The notes: generated by a model from the sequence alone, not told the origin. A stretch of 64,000 nt of DNA from Nonomuraea sp. SYSU D8015 (GCF_008065375.1 NZ_MU084032.1:3156-67155), one strand, 5' to 3'; counted from the first letter of the stretch, positions 37,638-48,358 are shown. Made by a program: numbers and translations.

Positions 37638-38429
37638 ATGCTCACGCGAACGGCCGGCCAAGCGCCAACCCTCACCGACGACCGCCCCGTGTCGCAGCCG
37701 GGGAGCCTGGAGAGGGGGATCGACATCCTCCTCGCGCTCAGTGCGGCCTCCAGACCGGTCAGTCTGGCGCAGCTGTGCCGCAGCACGGGTCTGCCCAAGT
37801 CGACCGCGCACCGAATCCTGGGCGTGCTGTGCTCCCGCGAGCTGGCCCGCCGGGTGGGCAACGGCTACGTGCCGGGCGAGCTGCTGGAGTCGATGGCGGG
37901 CATCACCCGCGCCCGGGTGCCCGGCACCCGCCGGGTGGTGCTCCCCTACCTGCTCTACCTGTACGAGACCACCAGGCAGACGGTGAACCTGGCGGTGCCG
38001 TCCGGCCTGGAGGCCCGCTACGTCGAGCGGCTGTACGGCCACAACCGGGTCGACTCGCGCTCCGACCGCCTGGACCGGGCGCCACTCCACTGCACGGCGA
38101 CCGGCAAGGCGCTGCTGGCCTTCGATCCGCACCTGCGCGAGGAGCTGCTGGCCCGCGGCTCGTTCGAGCGGATGACCCGCCGGACGATCACCAGCCTGGC
38201 CGGGCTCGAACGCGAGCTGGCCCAGGTGCGCCGGCACGGCGTGGCGTACGCGCAGGAGGAGTTCACCGAGGGCGTGGCCTGCGTGGCGGCCCCGGTGTTC
38301 GGCCCGGGCGGCCGGATCTGCATGTCACTGGGCGTGGCCGCGCCCGCCTACGCGGCGCCGCTGGGCAGGCTGGGCATCTCCGTACGCGGCGCCGCCCAGG
38401 CCATCTCCGCGGCCATCCTCGGCGTGTAG
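37638..38429 (+). CDS. IclR-family transcriptional regulator
   Basis: A 263-residue IclR regulator. The N-terminal winged helix reads LERGIDILLALSAASRPVSL then LPKSTAHRILGVL; the C-terminal effector domain includes HCTATGKALLAF and GVAYAQEEFTEGVACVAAPV. The ATG at 37638 follows AAGGGA; a long upstream in-frame extension has no support. Two related 17-bp palindromic elements (GTTCC-N7-GGAAC and GTTCC-N7-GAAAC) lie immediately after its stop, upstream of the P450-like gene, and may be its operators. Possible targets are therefore the P450-like gene downstream and perhaps cox genes upstream. Confidence 0.9.
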   Translation: MLTRTAGQAPTLTDDRPVSQPGSLERGIDILLALSAASRPVSLAQLCRSTGLPKSTAHRILGVLCSRELARRVGNGYVPGELLESMAGITRARVPGTRRVVLPYLLYLYETTRQTVNLAVPSGLEARYVERLYGHNRVDSRSDRLDRAPLHCTATGKALLAFDPHLREELLARGSFERMTRRTITSLAGLERELAQVRRHGVAYAQEEFTEGVACVAAPVFGPGGRICMSLGVAAPAYAAPLGRLGISVRGAAQAISAAILGV

Positions 38430-38431
38430 AC

Positions 38432-38490
38432 GTTCCGGTCACTGGAACGCCGCGCGATTCTGAGACCGGAAACGTTCCATTGACCGAAAC
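38432..38490. promoter_or_regulatory. Two 17-bp palindromic operator candidates between the IclR and P450-like genes
   Basis: GTTCCGGTCACTGGAAC (38432-38448) is a palindrome with GTTCC/GGAAC arms. GTTCCATTGACCGAAAC (38474-38490) is a second, imperfect copy. Their starts are 42 bp apart, four DNA turns, which allows cooperative binding on one face. Both lie in the 224-bp gap ahead of the P450-like gene; otherwise this gap shows no gene. Confidence 0.5.
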
Positions 38491-38653
38491 CTCTCTTGCA
38501 GCGCCCGCGGCGGCGGCGATCACATCGTGGCTATGGACTTGCTTGCCGCTGTGGCCACCCAGGAGGCGCCCGCGGTCCGCTGGGCACGGGCTCGGAAAGC
38601 CCCGGACTCGCGGGCGCCGGTCGAGCGGCCCGGACCCGCGAGGGAGGCCGGGC

Positions 38654-39799
38654 GTGCCTAGGGGACTGCCGAGGGCCACCGCCCTGGAGGGCCTGCGCCT
38701 GGCGGCCGCCCTGAACCCGCGGGGGGCGCCGCACGTGCCCCCCGGCCGCGACCTGCTGCGCGCCCGCTCCCTGCTGGCCGAGCTCGAATCCCGGTACGGC
38801 GGCCGACCCGTGCTGGTACGCGGCCTGCGCGGCCCGGCGCTGCTGGTGCTGTCCAAGCGCGACGCCCTGCGCGTGCTGTGCGAGGAGCGGGAGGACTACG
38901 CCCCGGCCGTCCAGGAGCGCCCGCTCGGCCCGCCGGTCGACGTCCTGCGCCCGTCGTTCATCGAGATCGCCCGCGAGGAGGCCGGGGAGCTGACCGGCGG
39001 CGTGGTCGACTACCGGCGGCTCGACGCCCGCTGGCAGCGGGTGGCCAGACGCTGCGTCTACGGCGACGGCGCCGCCGGCGACGAGGAGCTCACCCGGCTG
39101 CTGGCGGACATCACCCGGGCGGGCCGGCGGCGGGCCGGGCGCCGCCACGAGATCCTCTCCGGACGTTACGACACGCGTATGTTGGATCACCTGCGCCGCG
39201 CCGAACCGGGCAGCGTGGCCGGGCTGATCGCCGAGACCTCGGAGAGGGCCACGTCACGCGAGCTCATGCAGGCCGCGTTCTGGCTGATGGGGCTCGGCGT
39301 CACCGCGGCGGGGCTGATGCAGACGCTCGCGCTGCTCGCCGCCCACCCGACCCACCGCAAGGCGGCCCGCGCCGACCCCGACTACCTGCGGGCCTGCCTG
39401 CGCGAGGCGCTGCGCCTGTGGCCGCCGGTGCCTGCGCTGTCCCGCGTCACCGCCAGGGACACCGAGTGGTACGGCGCCGTCCTGCCCGCCGGGGCGACCG
39501 TGCTCGTGCCGCTCGCGGCGCACCAGCGCGGCACCCGCCTGCCGTACGCGAACACGTTCACCCCCGAGATCTGGCTCGACGGCACCGCGGCGCACGAATG
39601 GTGGGCCATGCCGGGCTGCGACGGCGTGCACCTTACGCTCGTGGTCGGCACGGCGTTCCTGGGCGGCATCCTGCGGGCCGCCCGCCCGAAGCCGGCGAGC
39701 CGGGTGCTCTCGCCGCACCGCCCGCTCCCCCACACGCTCAACGTCTCGCGCCTGCGGGTGACGATGCGGCCGGTCCGCCTCAAGCCCGCCCGGCCTTGA
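38654..39799 (+). CDS. Atypical cytochrome P450-like protein
   Basis: A 381-residue protein with P450 landmarks: the K-helix ExxR in REALRLWPPVPALSRVTARD, followed by the P450-type beta segment ending PAGATVLVPLAAHQRGT. The heme region reads WWAMPGCDGVHL; the CxG part is present but the usual FxxGxRxC is not. The I-helix, WLMGLGVTAAGLMQTLALLA, lacks the classic AGxxT with its acidic residue. It may be a P450 with unusual chemistry or one losing function. The GTG at 38654 was chosen because AGGGAGG lies 6 bases upstream. No ferredoxin gene is adjacent. Substrate unknown. Confidence 0.7.
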   Translation: MPRGLPRATALEGLRLAAALNPRGAPHVPPGRDLLRARSLLAELESRYGGRPVLVRGLRGPALLVLSKRDALRVLCEEREDYAPAVQERPLGPPVDVLRPSFIEIAREEAGELTGGVVDYRRLDARWQRVARRCVYGDGAAGDEELTRLLADITRAGRRRAGRRHEILSGRYDTRMLDHLRRAEPGSVAGLIAETSERATSRELMQAAFWLMGLGVTAAGLMQTLALLAAHPTHRKAARADPDYLRACLREALRLWPPVPALSRVTARDTEWYGAVLPAGATVLVPLAAHQRGTRLPYANTFTPEIWLDGTAAHEWWAMPGCDGVHLTLVVGTAFLGGILRAARPKPASRVLSPHRPLPHTLNVSRLRVTMRPVRLKPARP

Positions 39800-39895
39800 G
39801 CGATGCGGGCTCAGAGCCAGTGTCCTACGCTGAACCCCTTACTCCGTTAGAGTCTGGGGTACAAAACGGCATGCCGGGCGGAGGAACGGTTCGGG

Positions 39896-42019
39896 TTGAG
39901 ACGGGATGACGACGGCGAGAGGACGGCGACATTGGGGCGCTCCGCAGGCTCTCCCCTGAAGCCGGAAGACCCGCCGGCGATCGGCCCCTACGAGCTGCTC
40001 AGCCGTCTCGGCTCCGGCGGCATGGGGGTCGTCTACCTCGCCAAGGGCGCCGACGGGTCGAGGGTGGCGCTCAAGGCCATCCGCCGGGACTTCACCGCCG
40101 ACCCGGTCTACCGGGCACGCTTCCACGAAGAGGTCTCCAACGCGCGCAAGGTGGCCTCGTTCTGCACGGCGCGGGTGCTCGACCACGGCGAGGACCGGGG
40201 CGTCCTCTACCTCGTCACCGAGTACATCGACGGCATCTCGCTGGAAGACCACCTGATCGAGCACGGGGCGCTGTCGCCGTCGGTGCTGCACGCCGCCGCC
40301 GTCGGCGTGGCCGCCGCGCTGACCGCGATCCACGCGGCCGGGCTGGTGCACCGCGACCTCAAGCCGGCGAACGTCATGCTGACGCTGGCCGGGCCGCGGG
40401 TGATCGACTTCGGGCTGGCGCGCTCGACGCACGTCGACTCACGGCACACGAACGCCGGCATGGTGATGGGCACACCAGGCTGGATCGCTCCCGAGCAGGT
40501 CTTCGAGGGGAAGACCAGCCCGGCGGGCGACGTGTTCGCGTGGGGGTCGCTGATCGCGTACGCGGGGCTGGGCGGGCATCCGTTCGGCGAAGGGGACGCG
40601 TACGTGATGGCTGCCCGGGCCCGTCAGGCGCCGCCGGACCTGCGGGGGCTGCCCACGCCGCTCGACCGGCTGGTGGCGGCGGCCATCCACCCCGACCCCG
40701 CGCGCCGGCCCACGGCCAGGCAGCTGCTGCTGGAGCTGGTGGAGGCCGCCGACGAGCCGGCGGCGCAGCTGGCCGCGACCAAGCACCTCACCAACGCGTG
40801 GAACGCCTCGGAGTTCGCACCGCTGGCCCAGGGCCCGCACGTGGCGCCGCCCCCGGACCGCACCGGCCACCCGCATCACCCGAACGCCCGCCCCGCACAC
40901 CAGGAGCCTCCGGGCGGCCACGGCCCTCAGCTGCCACCCCACCCGGACACCCGCGCGGGCCAGGCGCCGCCACATCCCGATGCCCGTGCAGGCCAGGCGC
41001 CGCCGCACCCGGACGCCCGTGCAGGCCAGGCGCCGCCGCACCCGTCACCTGCCGAGCGCACCGGCCCAGGACCTCTGCCCGTGCCCGGCCGAGGCCCGCA
41101 ACCACCGCATGGCGACCCCCACGTGCCACCGGCCGAGCGCACCGGCCCAGGACCTCTGCCGGGGGCCGGCCGGGCGCCGCAGCCGTCGCCCGCCGAGCGG
41201 ACCGGCCCGACTCCCGGTGCCGGCCGGGGGCCGCAGGTCCCGCACGCCGAACGGACAGGGCCTGCTCCCGGCGTGCCGCACGCCGAGCGCACGGGCCCGA
41301 CGCCGGGCGCTGCCGGGCCGGGTCCGCAGGTGCCGCTTGCCGAGCGCACCGGCCCCGGCCCCCTGCCAGGAGCAGCCGGACGGGGGCCGCAGGGCCCTGG
41401 GCGGGGTCAGGCGCCGCATGCGGAGCGGACCGGCCCGCTGCCGAGCGGCCGGGCGCCGCTCCCCCACCACCAGACGGGCCAAGGGCCGCTCCCACCCCAC
41501 TCGACCACCGGTCAGGGGCGTCTGCCGGGCTTCCCGCCCGCCCGGCAGAAGCGGGGCCTGGTCACGGGTTGCGTCACCGCCTTGGTGGTGGCGGCCGTGC
41601 TGCTGGTGCTGCTGCTGGCCGTGCTGACCTGGGTGTTCCGGTCGTCGCCCGCGTCCGGCGCCGACGGCCCCGTGCAGGACGGGAAGCTCATCTTCACCGT
41701 GACGAGCACGAAGTGCCCCAAACCCTCGAAGGCCGCCACGAAACGCACCTGCCAGATCGGGGTGAAGGTCGACAACGTCGGCCCGGACGCCCGGGTCCTC
41801 TACCCCGGCCAGCAGAAGCTGATCGACGCGGACGACGAGCTGCACGGCGGTGCCAAACTGCTGGACAAGGGCGGCAAGGAGATCACGCCGATCCGCATCG
41901 AGTCGGGTGGCGCGTTCACCGGCGCGCTGGTGTTCGAGCTGCCCAAGGAGCTGGAACCGATCGGCCTCGAGGTGCACGACTCCGGGCTGAGCGCGGGCGC
42001 CAGGATCAACCTGGAGTAG
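39896..42019 (+). CDS. Membrane Ser/Thr protein kinase with proline-rich repeat linker
   Basis: A 707-residue Hanks-type kinase. Residues 30-290 are the catalytic domain: glycine loop LGSGGMGVVYLAKG, Lys in VALKAI, HRDLKPANVML, DFGLARS and IAPEQ. Residues 300-550 form a Pro/Gly/His-rich cytoplasmic linker with three 11-residue PHPDxRAGQAP repeats and about eight AERTGP units. One membrane span (VTALVVAAVLLVLLLAVLTW) is followed by an external domain of about 130 residues with two cysteines and a DUF4352-like beta-sandwich character. It should sense an extracellular cue. The TTG start is favoured by GGAGGAAC upstream. Phosphorylation targets unknown. Confidence 0.9.
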   Translation: MRRDDDGERTATLGRSAGSPLKPEDPPAIGPYELLSRLGSGGMGVVYLAKGADGSRVALKAIRRDFTADPVYRARFHEEVSNARKVASFCTARVLDHGEDRGVLYLVTEYIDGISLEDHLIEHGALSPSVLHAAAVGVAAALTAIHAAGLVHRDLKPANVMLTLAGPRVIDFGLARSTHVDSRHTNAGMVMGTPGWIAPEQVFEGKTSPAGDVFAWGSLIAYAGLGGHPFGEGDAYVMAARARQAPPDLRGLPTPLDRLVAAAIHPDPARRPTARQLLLELVEAADEPAAQLAATKHLTNAWNASEFAPLAQGPHVAPPPDRTGHPHHPNARPAHQEPPGGHGPQLPPHPDTRAGQAPPHPDARAGQAPPHPDARAGQAPPHPSPAERTGPGPLPVPGRGPQPPHGDPHVPPAERTGPGPLPGAGRAPQPSPAERTGPTPGAGRGPQVPHAERTGPAPGVPHAERTGPTPGAAGPGPQVPLAERTGPGPLPGAAGRGPQGPGRGQAPHAERTGPLPSGRAPLPHHQTGQGPLPPHSTTGQGRLPGFPPARQKRGLVTGCVTALVVAAVLLVLLLAVLTWVFRSSPASGADGPVQDGKLIFTVTSTKCPKPSKAATKRTCQIGVKVDNVGPDARVLYPGQQKLIDADDELHGGAKLLDKGGKEITPIRIESGGAFTGALVFELPKELEPIGLEVHDSGLSAGARINLE
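40937..41035 (+). repeat. Three 33-bp tandem repeats in the kinase linker
   Basis: Three consecutive 33-bp units encode PHPDTRAGQAP, PHPDARAGQAP and PHPDARAGQAP. Further downstream, to about 41440, a looser repeat centred on AERTGP recurs about eight times with variable spacing. The repeats keep the reading frame and probably vary in number between strains. Confidence 0.8.
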
Positions 42020-42040
42020 CGAGGAGGCCGTACCGGCCGC

Positions 42041-42946
42041 TCAGAAGCCCTGCTCCGGGGAGACCCGGCCTTCCAGCGGGGCGCCCTCGCCGAAGCGCCG
42101 CACGTTGGCGGTGACGCGCTCGGCCAGCCCGCGCCAGTAGGCCGGGCGCGGGTTCGCGGAGTGCGGCGTGATCAGCACGTTCTCCAGCTCCCACAGCGGA
42201 TGCCCTGCGGGCAGCGGCTCGGGGTCGGTCACGTCGAGCGCCGCGCCGCCGATGCGGCCCTCGCGCAGCGCGGCCACCAGGTCGTCGGTCACGACGAGGC
42301 CGCCGCGGGAGACGTTCACCAGCCACGCGTCGGACCGCATGAGGTCGAACTCGCCTGCCCCGAACATGCCCCGGGTGCCCGGCGTGGCGGGCGCCGCCAC
42401 GACCACGTAGGCGGCCTCGGGCAGCGCCTCGCGGTAACGGGCGCGCGGGACGATCCTGGCGGCGCCCGGCGCCTCGCCCCGGTCCGTGACGGCGACGATC
42501 GGGCAGCCGAACGGCTCCAGCAGGCGGATCAGCGCCCGGCCGATGCCGCCGCAGCCCACGATCGCCACCGTGGAGCCGGCGAGCTCTCTGGAGTCGTTGA
42601 CCCCCCACTGCGTGGCGCTGGCGTGCCGGTGCAGGTTGCGGGCGGCCGCCAGCATCAGGGCGAGCGCGTGCTCGGCCACGGCCGGGCCGTAGGAGCCGGC
42701 GGCCGCGGTGAAGACCGGGTCGTCGGTGATGACCCCGGCGTCGGCCCACCGCTCGATGCCCGCGTGCGGCAACTGCACCCAGCGGATCCGGCCGTGGATC
42801 ATGGAGCGCAGCTCGGCGGGGTCGTCGCTGCCGTAGTAGACGATCGCCTCGGCCTGCTCCAGCGGCACGACGTCGCCGCCGGCGCGGCGTACCGCGTCGA
42901 TGAGGACGGGCACGGGCGCGGGTCCGACGTGGACGGCTGCGGTCAT
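42041..42946 (-). CDS. D-isomer-specific 2-hydroxyacid dehydrogenase
   Basis: A 301-residue NAD(P)-dependent dehydrogenase: Rossmann motif VAIVGCGGIGRALI, VNVSRGGLVVTDDLVAALRE containing the catalytic Arg region, DVTDPEPLPAGHPLW with the Glu, and the catalytic His in ITPHSANPRP. It reduces a 2-keto acid or oxidises a D-2-hydroxy acid. It lies 31 bp downstream of a KDPG-type aldolase in the same direction, so the pair probably handles a keto-deoxy sugar acid or its products. The substrate cannot be read from the sequence. Confidence 0.9.
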   Translation of the reverse strand: MTAAVHVGPAPVPVLIDAVRRAGGDVVPLEQAEAIVYYGSDDPAELRSMIHGRIRWVQLPHAGIERWADAGVITDDPVFTAAAGSYGPAVAEHALALMLAAARNLHRHASATQWGVNDSRELAGSTVAIVGCGGIGRALIRLLEPFGCPIVAVTDRGEAPGAARIVPRARYREALPEAAYVVVAAPATPGTRGMFGAGEFDLMRSDAWLVNVSRGGLVVTDDLVAALREGRIGGAALDVTDPEPLPAGHPLWELENVLITPHSANPRPAYWRGLAERVTANVRRFGEGAPLEGRVSPEQGF

Positions 42947-42977
42947 CGTGATACCTCCTGGTCGTGCAGGATGCTGG

Positions 42978-43598
42978 TCAGCGGGCTCCGGCGAGCTTGG
43001 CGAGCAGCGCCGTGACGCGCCGCCCGGCGGCCTCGGCCCCGCCGGAGGTCAGCGCCGAGCCCATGCCGCAGGCCACGGCGCCGGCCGCGATCCACTCCGG
43101 CGCGTCGTCAAGGGTGACACCTCCCGTGGGGATGGCGGGGAGCTGGGGCAGCGCGGCCCGTACGTCGCGCAGCCAGGACGGCGACACGGCGGACGCCGGG
43201 AAGATCTTCACCGCGTCCGCGCCCTCCTCCAGGGCGCGCACGATCTCGGTCGGGGTGGCCGCGCCGGGGAAGACGGGCACGCCGTGGCGGTGCCCGGCGC
43301 GGATCACCTCGGGATGCAGGCCGGGCGAGACCAGGAAACGCGCGCCGGCCTCCACGGCCGCGCGGGCCGCGGCGGCGTCGAGCACGGTCCCGGCGCCCAC
43401 GAGCGCCTCCGGCCGCCGCTCGGTGAGCCGCGCCACGGCGCTGAGCGCACGCGGCGTGGTGAGCGCCACCTCCACGGCCCGCAGCCCGGCCTCCAGCACG
43501 GCCTCCGCGGCGGCCACCGCCTCGTCGGGCCCCGCGGTCCTGACGATCCCGAACACGCGCTGCTCGGTGACGGCCTGGACGATCTCCCAGCGGTACAC
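42978..43598 (-). CDS. KDPG/KDPGal-type aldolase (second copy)
   Basis: A 206-residue class I aldolase of the KDPG/KHG family. Visible are the Glu in RAVEVALTTPRAL, GAGTVLD, FLVSPGLHPEV, PGAATPTEI and the Schiff-base Lys in GADAVKIFPASAV with IPTGGV. It differs strongly from eda at 30992-31603, so it probably serves a different sugar acid, such as 2-keto-3-deoxy-6-phosphogalactonate. The GTG start follows GGAGGGGGAG. It heads a two-gene unit with the hydroxyacid dehydrogenase and is divergent from an MFS transporter across 186 bp that contain the AT-rich stretch TGGTAGTATCACATCACG. Confidence 0.9.
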   Translation of the reverse strand: MYRWEIVQAVTEQRVFGIVRTAGPDEAVAAAEAVLEAGLRAVEVALTTPRALSAVARLTERRPEALVGAGTVLDAAAARAAVEAGARFLVSPGLHPEVIRAGHRHGVPVFPGAATPTEIVRALEEGADAVKIFPASAVSPSWLRDVRAALPQLPAIPTGGVTLDDAPEWIAAGAVACGMGSALTSGGAEAAGRRVTALLAKLAGAR

Positions 43599-43784
43599 GG
43601 CTCCCCCTCCAGCGACGCGTTCCCGAGGTGCGCACGCCTTCCCCCGGCAACGAGTGGATCATGCGTCCCAATGGTAGTATCACATCACGTTTGTCCGATC
43701 TGGGCGGGACCTCATGGGGCTCCCTTGACCACACGGCGACCGTGAGCAACTCTGGAGCGGGAGACATCGCCGGGGGCATCACGC

Positions 43785-45011
43785 GTGAGGCGTCCATTCA
43801 TCACCCTGCTGGCCGCCAACGCACTCTCCGTCACCGGCACCATGCTCTCCATGCTGGCCGTGCCGTGGTTCGTGCTGGAGACCACGGGGAGCGCCGCGCT
43901 CACGGGGCTGGCGGCGTTCGCCACCACGTTCCCCATCGTCGTGTCCGCCGCCTTCGGCGCGACGCTGGTCGACCGGCTGGGCCTCCGCGGCGCGAGCGTC
44001 CTGTCCGACCTGACCAGCGGGGTCGTCGTGCTGACCATGCCGGTGCTGTTCTGGACGACCGGGTTGTCCTATCCGGCGCTGCTGGCACTGCTCTTCCTGC
44101 GCTGGCTGGTGGCCACCCCCGGGGAGACCGCGCGCAAGGCCATGCTCCCCGAGCTGTCGGCGCTCGGGCGCGTCCGGATCGAGCGGGCGGCGGCCGCGTA
44201 CGACGGCGTCTACCGAGGGGCCGCGATGGTGGGCGCGCCGCTGGCCGGCGTGCTCATCGTCTGGCTCGGAGCGGGCGCGTTGCTCGTCGTGGACGGGGTC
44301 ACGTTCCTGCTGTCGGCGCTCCTGATCGGCGGCGGTGTCCCGCGCGTCGGGGGCAGCGCGCCCGAGTCGGGCCGCCGGCTGCGTGACGGGCTGGCGTTCC
44401 TCTGGCGCGACCGGCTGCAGATGAGCGCCACCGCGATGATCGTGGTCGTCAACATGCTCGACACCGGTGTCACGCAGGTCCTGCTGGCGCTGTACGCCCG
44501 GGACGTCGCGCACGATCCGCGCGCGTTCGGCCTGCTCGCGGGCGGGGTCGGAGCCGGCGCTCTGGCCGGGACCGTCGTGTACGGCGCCGCCGGCGAGCGA
44601 TTACCCCCGCGGCTGACCTACGGATGGTGCTTCCTCCTCGCAGGGGTGCCGCGCGTGCTGGTGCTGGCCCTCGGCGCGCCCCTGCCCGTCGCCCTCGGCG
44701 TCACCGTGTTGTCCGGCTTCGCCGCGGGCGCGATCAACCCCATTCTCGGCGTGCTCCAGTACGACCGGATCCCCGCCCGCCTCCGCGCCCGCGTGATCGG
44801 CGCCATGACGGCCGCCGCCTACGCCGGCATGCCGGTCGGCGGGCTCGTGGCCGGCTCGCTCACGGAGCTGGCCGGGCTCACCCCGACGCTGTACGCGTTC
44901 ACCTGCGTCTACCTGCTCGCTTCGCTGCCGCCGTTCCTCTGCCGGGCCTGGCGGGAGCTGGACGACCCCGCCGCTACCCGGCGAACCGGCTCAGCAGAAG
45001 GGACTCGCTGA
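43785..45011 (+). CDS. MFS transporter
   Basis: A 408-residue major facilitator with about 12 spans. The opening, PFITLLAANALSVTGTMLSM then LAVPWFVLETTGSAALTGLA, resembles drug-efflux and enterobactin-exporter-type (EntS-like) MFS proteins, and TLVDRLGLRGASVLSDL occupies the motif A position. It is divergent from the aldolase gene. Whether it carries a sugar acid, a drug or another metabolite cannot be decided. The GTG start lacks a strong Shine-Dalgarno. Its 3' end overlaps the convergent PfkB gene by 38 bp. Confidence 0.88.
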   Translation: MRRPFITLLAANALSVTGTMLSMLAVPWFVLETTGSAALTGLAAFATTFPIVVSAAFGATLVDRLGLRGASVLSDLTSGVVVLTMPVLFWTTGLSYPALLALLFLRWLVATPGETARKAMLPELSALGRVRIERAAAAYDGVYRGAAMVGAPLAGVLIVWLGAGALLVVDGVTFLLSALLIGGGVPRVGGSAPESGRRLRDGLAFLWRDRLQMSATAMIVVVNMLDTGVTQVLLALYARDVAHDPRAFGLLAGGVGAGALAGTVVYGAAGERLPPRLTYGWCFLLAGVPRVLVLALGAPLPVALGVTVLSGFAAGAINPILGVLQYDRIPARLRARVIGAMTAAAYAGMPVGGLVAGSLTELAGLTPTLYAFTCVYLLASLPPFLCRAWRELDDPAATRRTGSAEGTR

Positions 45012-45870
45012 TCGGGGACTCGTGGGTGCCGGCGACCGTGCACGCGTGCGCCCCGGCGATCGCCCCCAGCCGGACGCGTTCCTCCAGCGGCCGGCCGCGC
45101 AGCGTGCCGTACAGGAAGCCGGAGACGAACGCGTCGCCCGCGCCGTTGCTGTCGGCCACCGGCCCGGGCAGCGGCGCGGCCGGGAAGGCGCGCAGGCCGG
45201 AGGCGCGGGTCAGCGTGAGGCAGCCGTCGGCGCCGCGGGTGCAGACGACCGTGTGGGCGTGGCCCCGCTCGAGGATGCCGCGCATCGTGGCGGCCGGGTC
45301 CTTCAGCGCGGCCGCCGACAGGAACACCAGGTCGGAGCGGTAGGCGAAGTCCTCGTGGTAGTCGTCGGCGCCGTCCCAGTCCTGCAGGTCGGTGGAGATC
45401 GGCACGCCGTCCAGGTCGGGATAGACGTGGCGGCAGAAATCCATGATGGTCACGTGGACGTGTCTGGCCCGGACGCCGGCGTACAGCTCTCTGGGCAGGC
45501 GCTCGCCGGGCGTGGCCTTGGTGTCGTGGAGGGAGGTGCGGCGGCCGTCGGGGCACACGAGCAGCACGCTCCTGCGCGTGCCCGCCTCCGCACGCCCCCA
45601 GGAGCAGTCGAGATCGCGCAGTGCGTGCCGGACCAGCGCGCCCTGCGCGTCGTCGCCGATCAGGTCGGCGAACGCGACGTCGAGCCCGAGCGCGTGACAG
45701 CCGAGCGCCACCCCGGCGCCGGTGCTCCCGATCCGGTCGGCGACCGGCGGCACCAGGTAGGTGTCCTGGTACGGCAGCGGCAGCTCCGGCACGTAGACCG
45801 TCGTGTCGACCCCGGCGCCGCCCAGGACGAGGACGTCGCGCGTCCCGGTCCGGCCGGCGGACCGCGTCAT
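44974..45870 (-). CDS. PfkB-family carbohydrate kinase
   Basis: A 298-residue ribokinase-like sugar kinase. The N-terminal DVLVLGGAGVDTTVYVPELP and GSTGAGVALGCHALGLDV match the PfkB signature 1 region; the catalytic anion-hole motif is DSNGAGDAFVSGFL with the base Asp. It is the last of three coupled minus-strand genes (alpha-glucosidase, LacI, kinase), its ATG overlapping the LacI stop as ATGA. It likely phosphorylates a sugar released by the glucosidase or imported with it. Specificity is unknown. Confidence 0.9.
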   Translation of the reverse strand: MTRSAGRTGTRDVLVLGGAGVDTTVYVPELPLPYQDTYLVPPVADRIGSTGAGVALGCHALGLDVAFADLIGDDAQGALVRHALRDLDCSWGRAEAGTRRSVLLVCPDGRRTSLHDTKATPGERLPRELYAGVRARHVHVTIMDFCRHVYPDLDGVPISTDLQDWDGADDYHEDFAYRSDLVFLSAAALKDPAATMRGILERGHAHTVVCTRGADGCLTLTRASGLRAFPAAPLPGPVADSNGAGDAFVSGFLYGTLRGRPLEERVRLGAIAGAHACTVAGTHESPISESLLLSRFAG

Positions 45871-46888
45871 CGGTTGACCAGGGGGCCGGAGCCGGTGGAG
45901 CCGCGGACGACCAGCTCCGGCTGGAAGACCAGCTCGACGTGCTTGGAGGGCGCGCCGTTGACCTCCTCCAGCAACGTCTGCACGGCCGCCGAGGCCATGG
46001 CCCCGATCGGCTTGCGCACGGTGGTCAGCGGCGGGTCGGTGAACGCGATCAGCGGCGAGTCGTCGAACCCGACCACGGACACCTCCCCCGGCACCGCCAG
46101 CCCTTTCTCCCTGCAGGCCCGGATCGCGCCCAGCGCCATGAGGTCGCTCGCGCACACGATGCCGGTGCAGCCGCGCGACAGGAGCTGCGCGGCGGCCGCC
46201 TGCCCGCCCTCGACGGAGAAGAGCGAGTGCGCGATCAGGTCGTCCACGTCGGCGGCGCCCAGCAGATGGGCCATCGCCTGCCGGTATCCCTCGATCTTCC
46301 TGATCACCGGCACGAACCTGCGCGGCCCCAGCGCCAGCCCGATGCGCTCGTGGCCGAGGTCGACCAGGTGCTGCACGGACAGCCGCGCCGCCATGCGGTC
46401 GTCGGGCGAGATGAACGGCGCGTCGATGTGCTCGCTGTAGCCGTCGACCAGCACGATCGGCAACCCGCGGTCGATCAGGCGGGTGTAGCGGTCCATCCGC
46501 GCGGTGGTGTCGGCGTGCAGGCCCGACACGAACACGATGCCGCTCACCCCGCGGTCGACCAGCAATTCGGTGAACTCGTCCTCCGGCGCGCCGCCGGGCA
46601 GCTGGGTGCACAGCACGGGCGTGTAGCCGTGCTGGGTCAGCGCCTTCTCGATGGCCTGCGCGAACGCCGGGAAGATCGGGTTGTCCAGCTCGGGCGTCAC
46701 CAGGCCGACCAGCCCGTTGCTGCGCTGCCGCAGCCGGGGCGGCCGCTCGTAGCCCATGAGGTCGAGCGCGGCCATCACCGCCTGGCGGGTGGCGGCGGAG
46801 ACCCCGGGCTTGCCGTTGAGCACCCGGCTGACCGTGGCCTCACTCACCCCGGCCTGGGCGGCGATGTCGGCTAGGCGAGCGTGACCGT

Positions 46889-46892
<4 letters not shown>
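45867..46892 (-). CDS. LacI-family transcriptional regulator
   Basis: A 341-residue LacI repressor. Helix-turn-helix: ARLADIAAQAGVSEATVSRV followed by LNGKPGVSAATRQAV; periplasmic-binding-like core with GLVTPELDNPIFPAFAQAIE, HLVDLGHERIGLALG and VVGFDDSPLIAFTDPPLTTV. The ATG overlaps the upstream alpha-glucosidase stop (ATGA), so it is autoregulated with the operon it presumably controls. Candidate operators lie at 48384-48411 ahead of the glucosidase, and a closely matching 17-bp copy lies at 63908-63924. The inducer is probably an oligosaccharide. Confidence 0.93.

Positions 46893-48358
<1,466 letters not shown>

Noticed and set aside
43660..43700. GntR-type operator in TGGTAGTATCACATCACG
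   Set aside because: AT-rich and promoter-like, but no clear inverted repeat, and no GntR gene is in the window.
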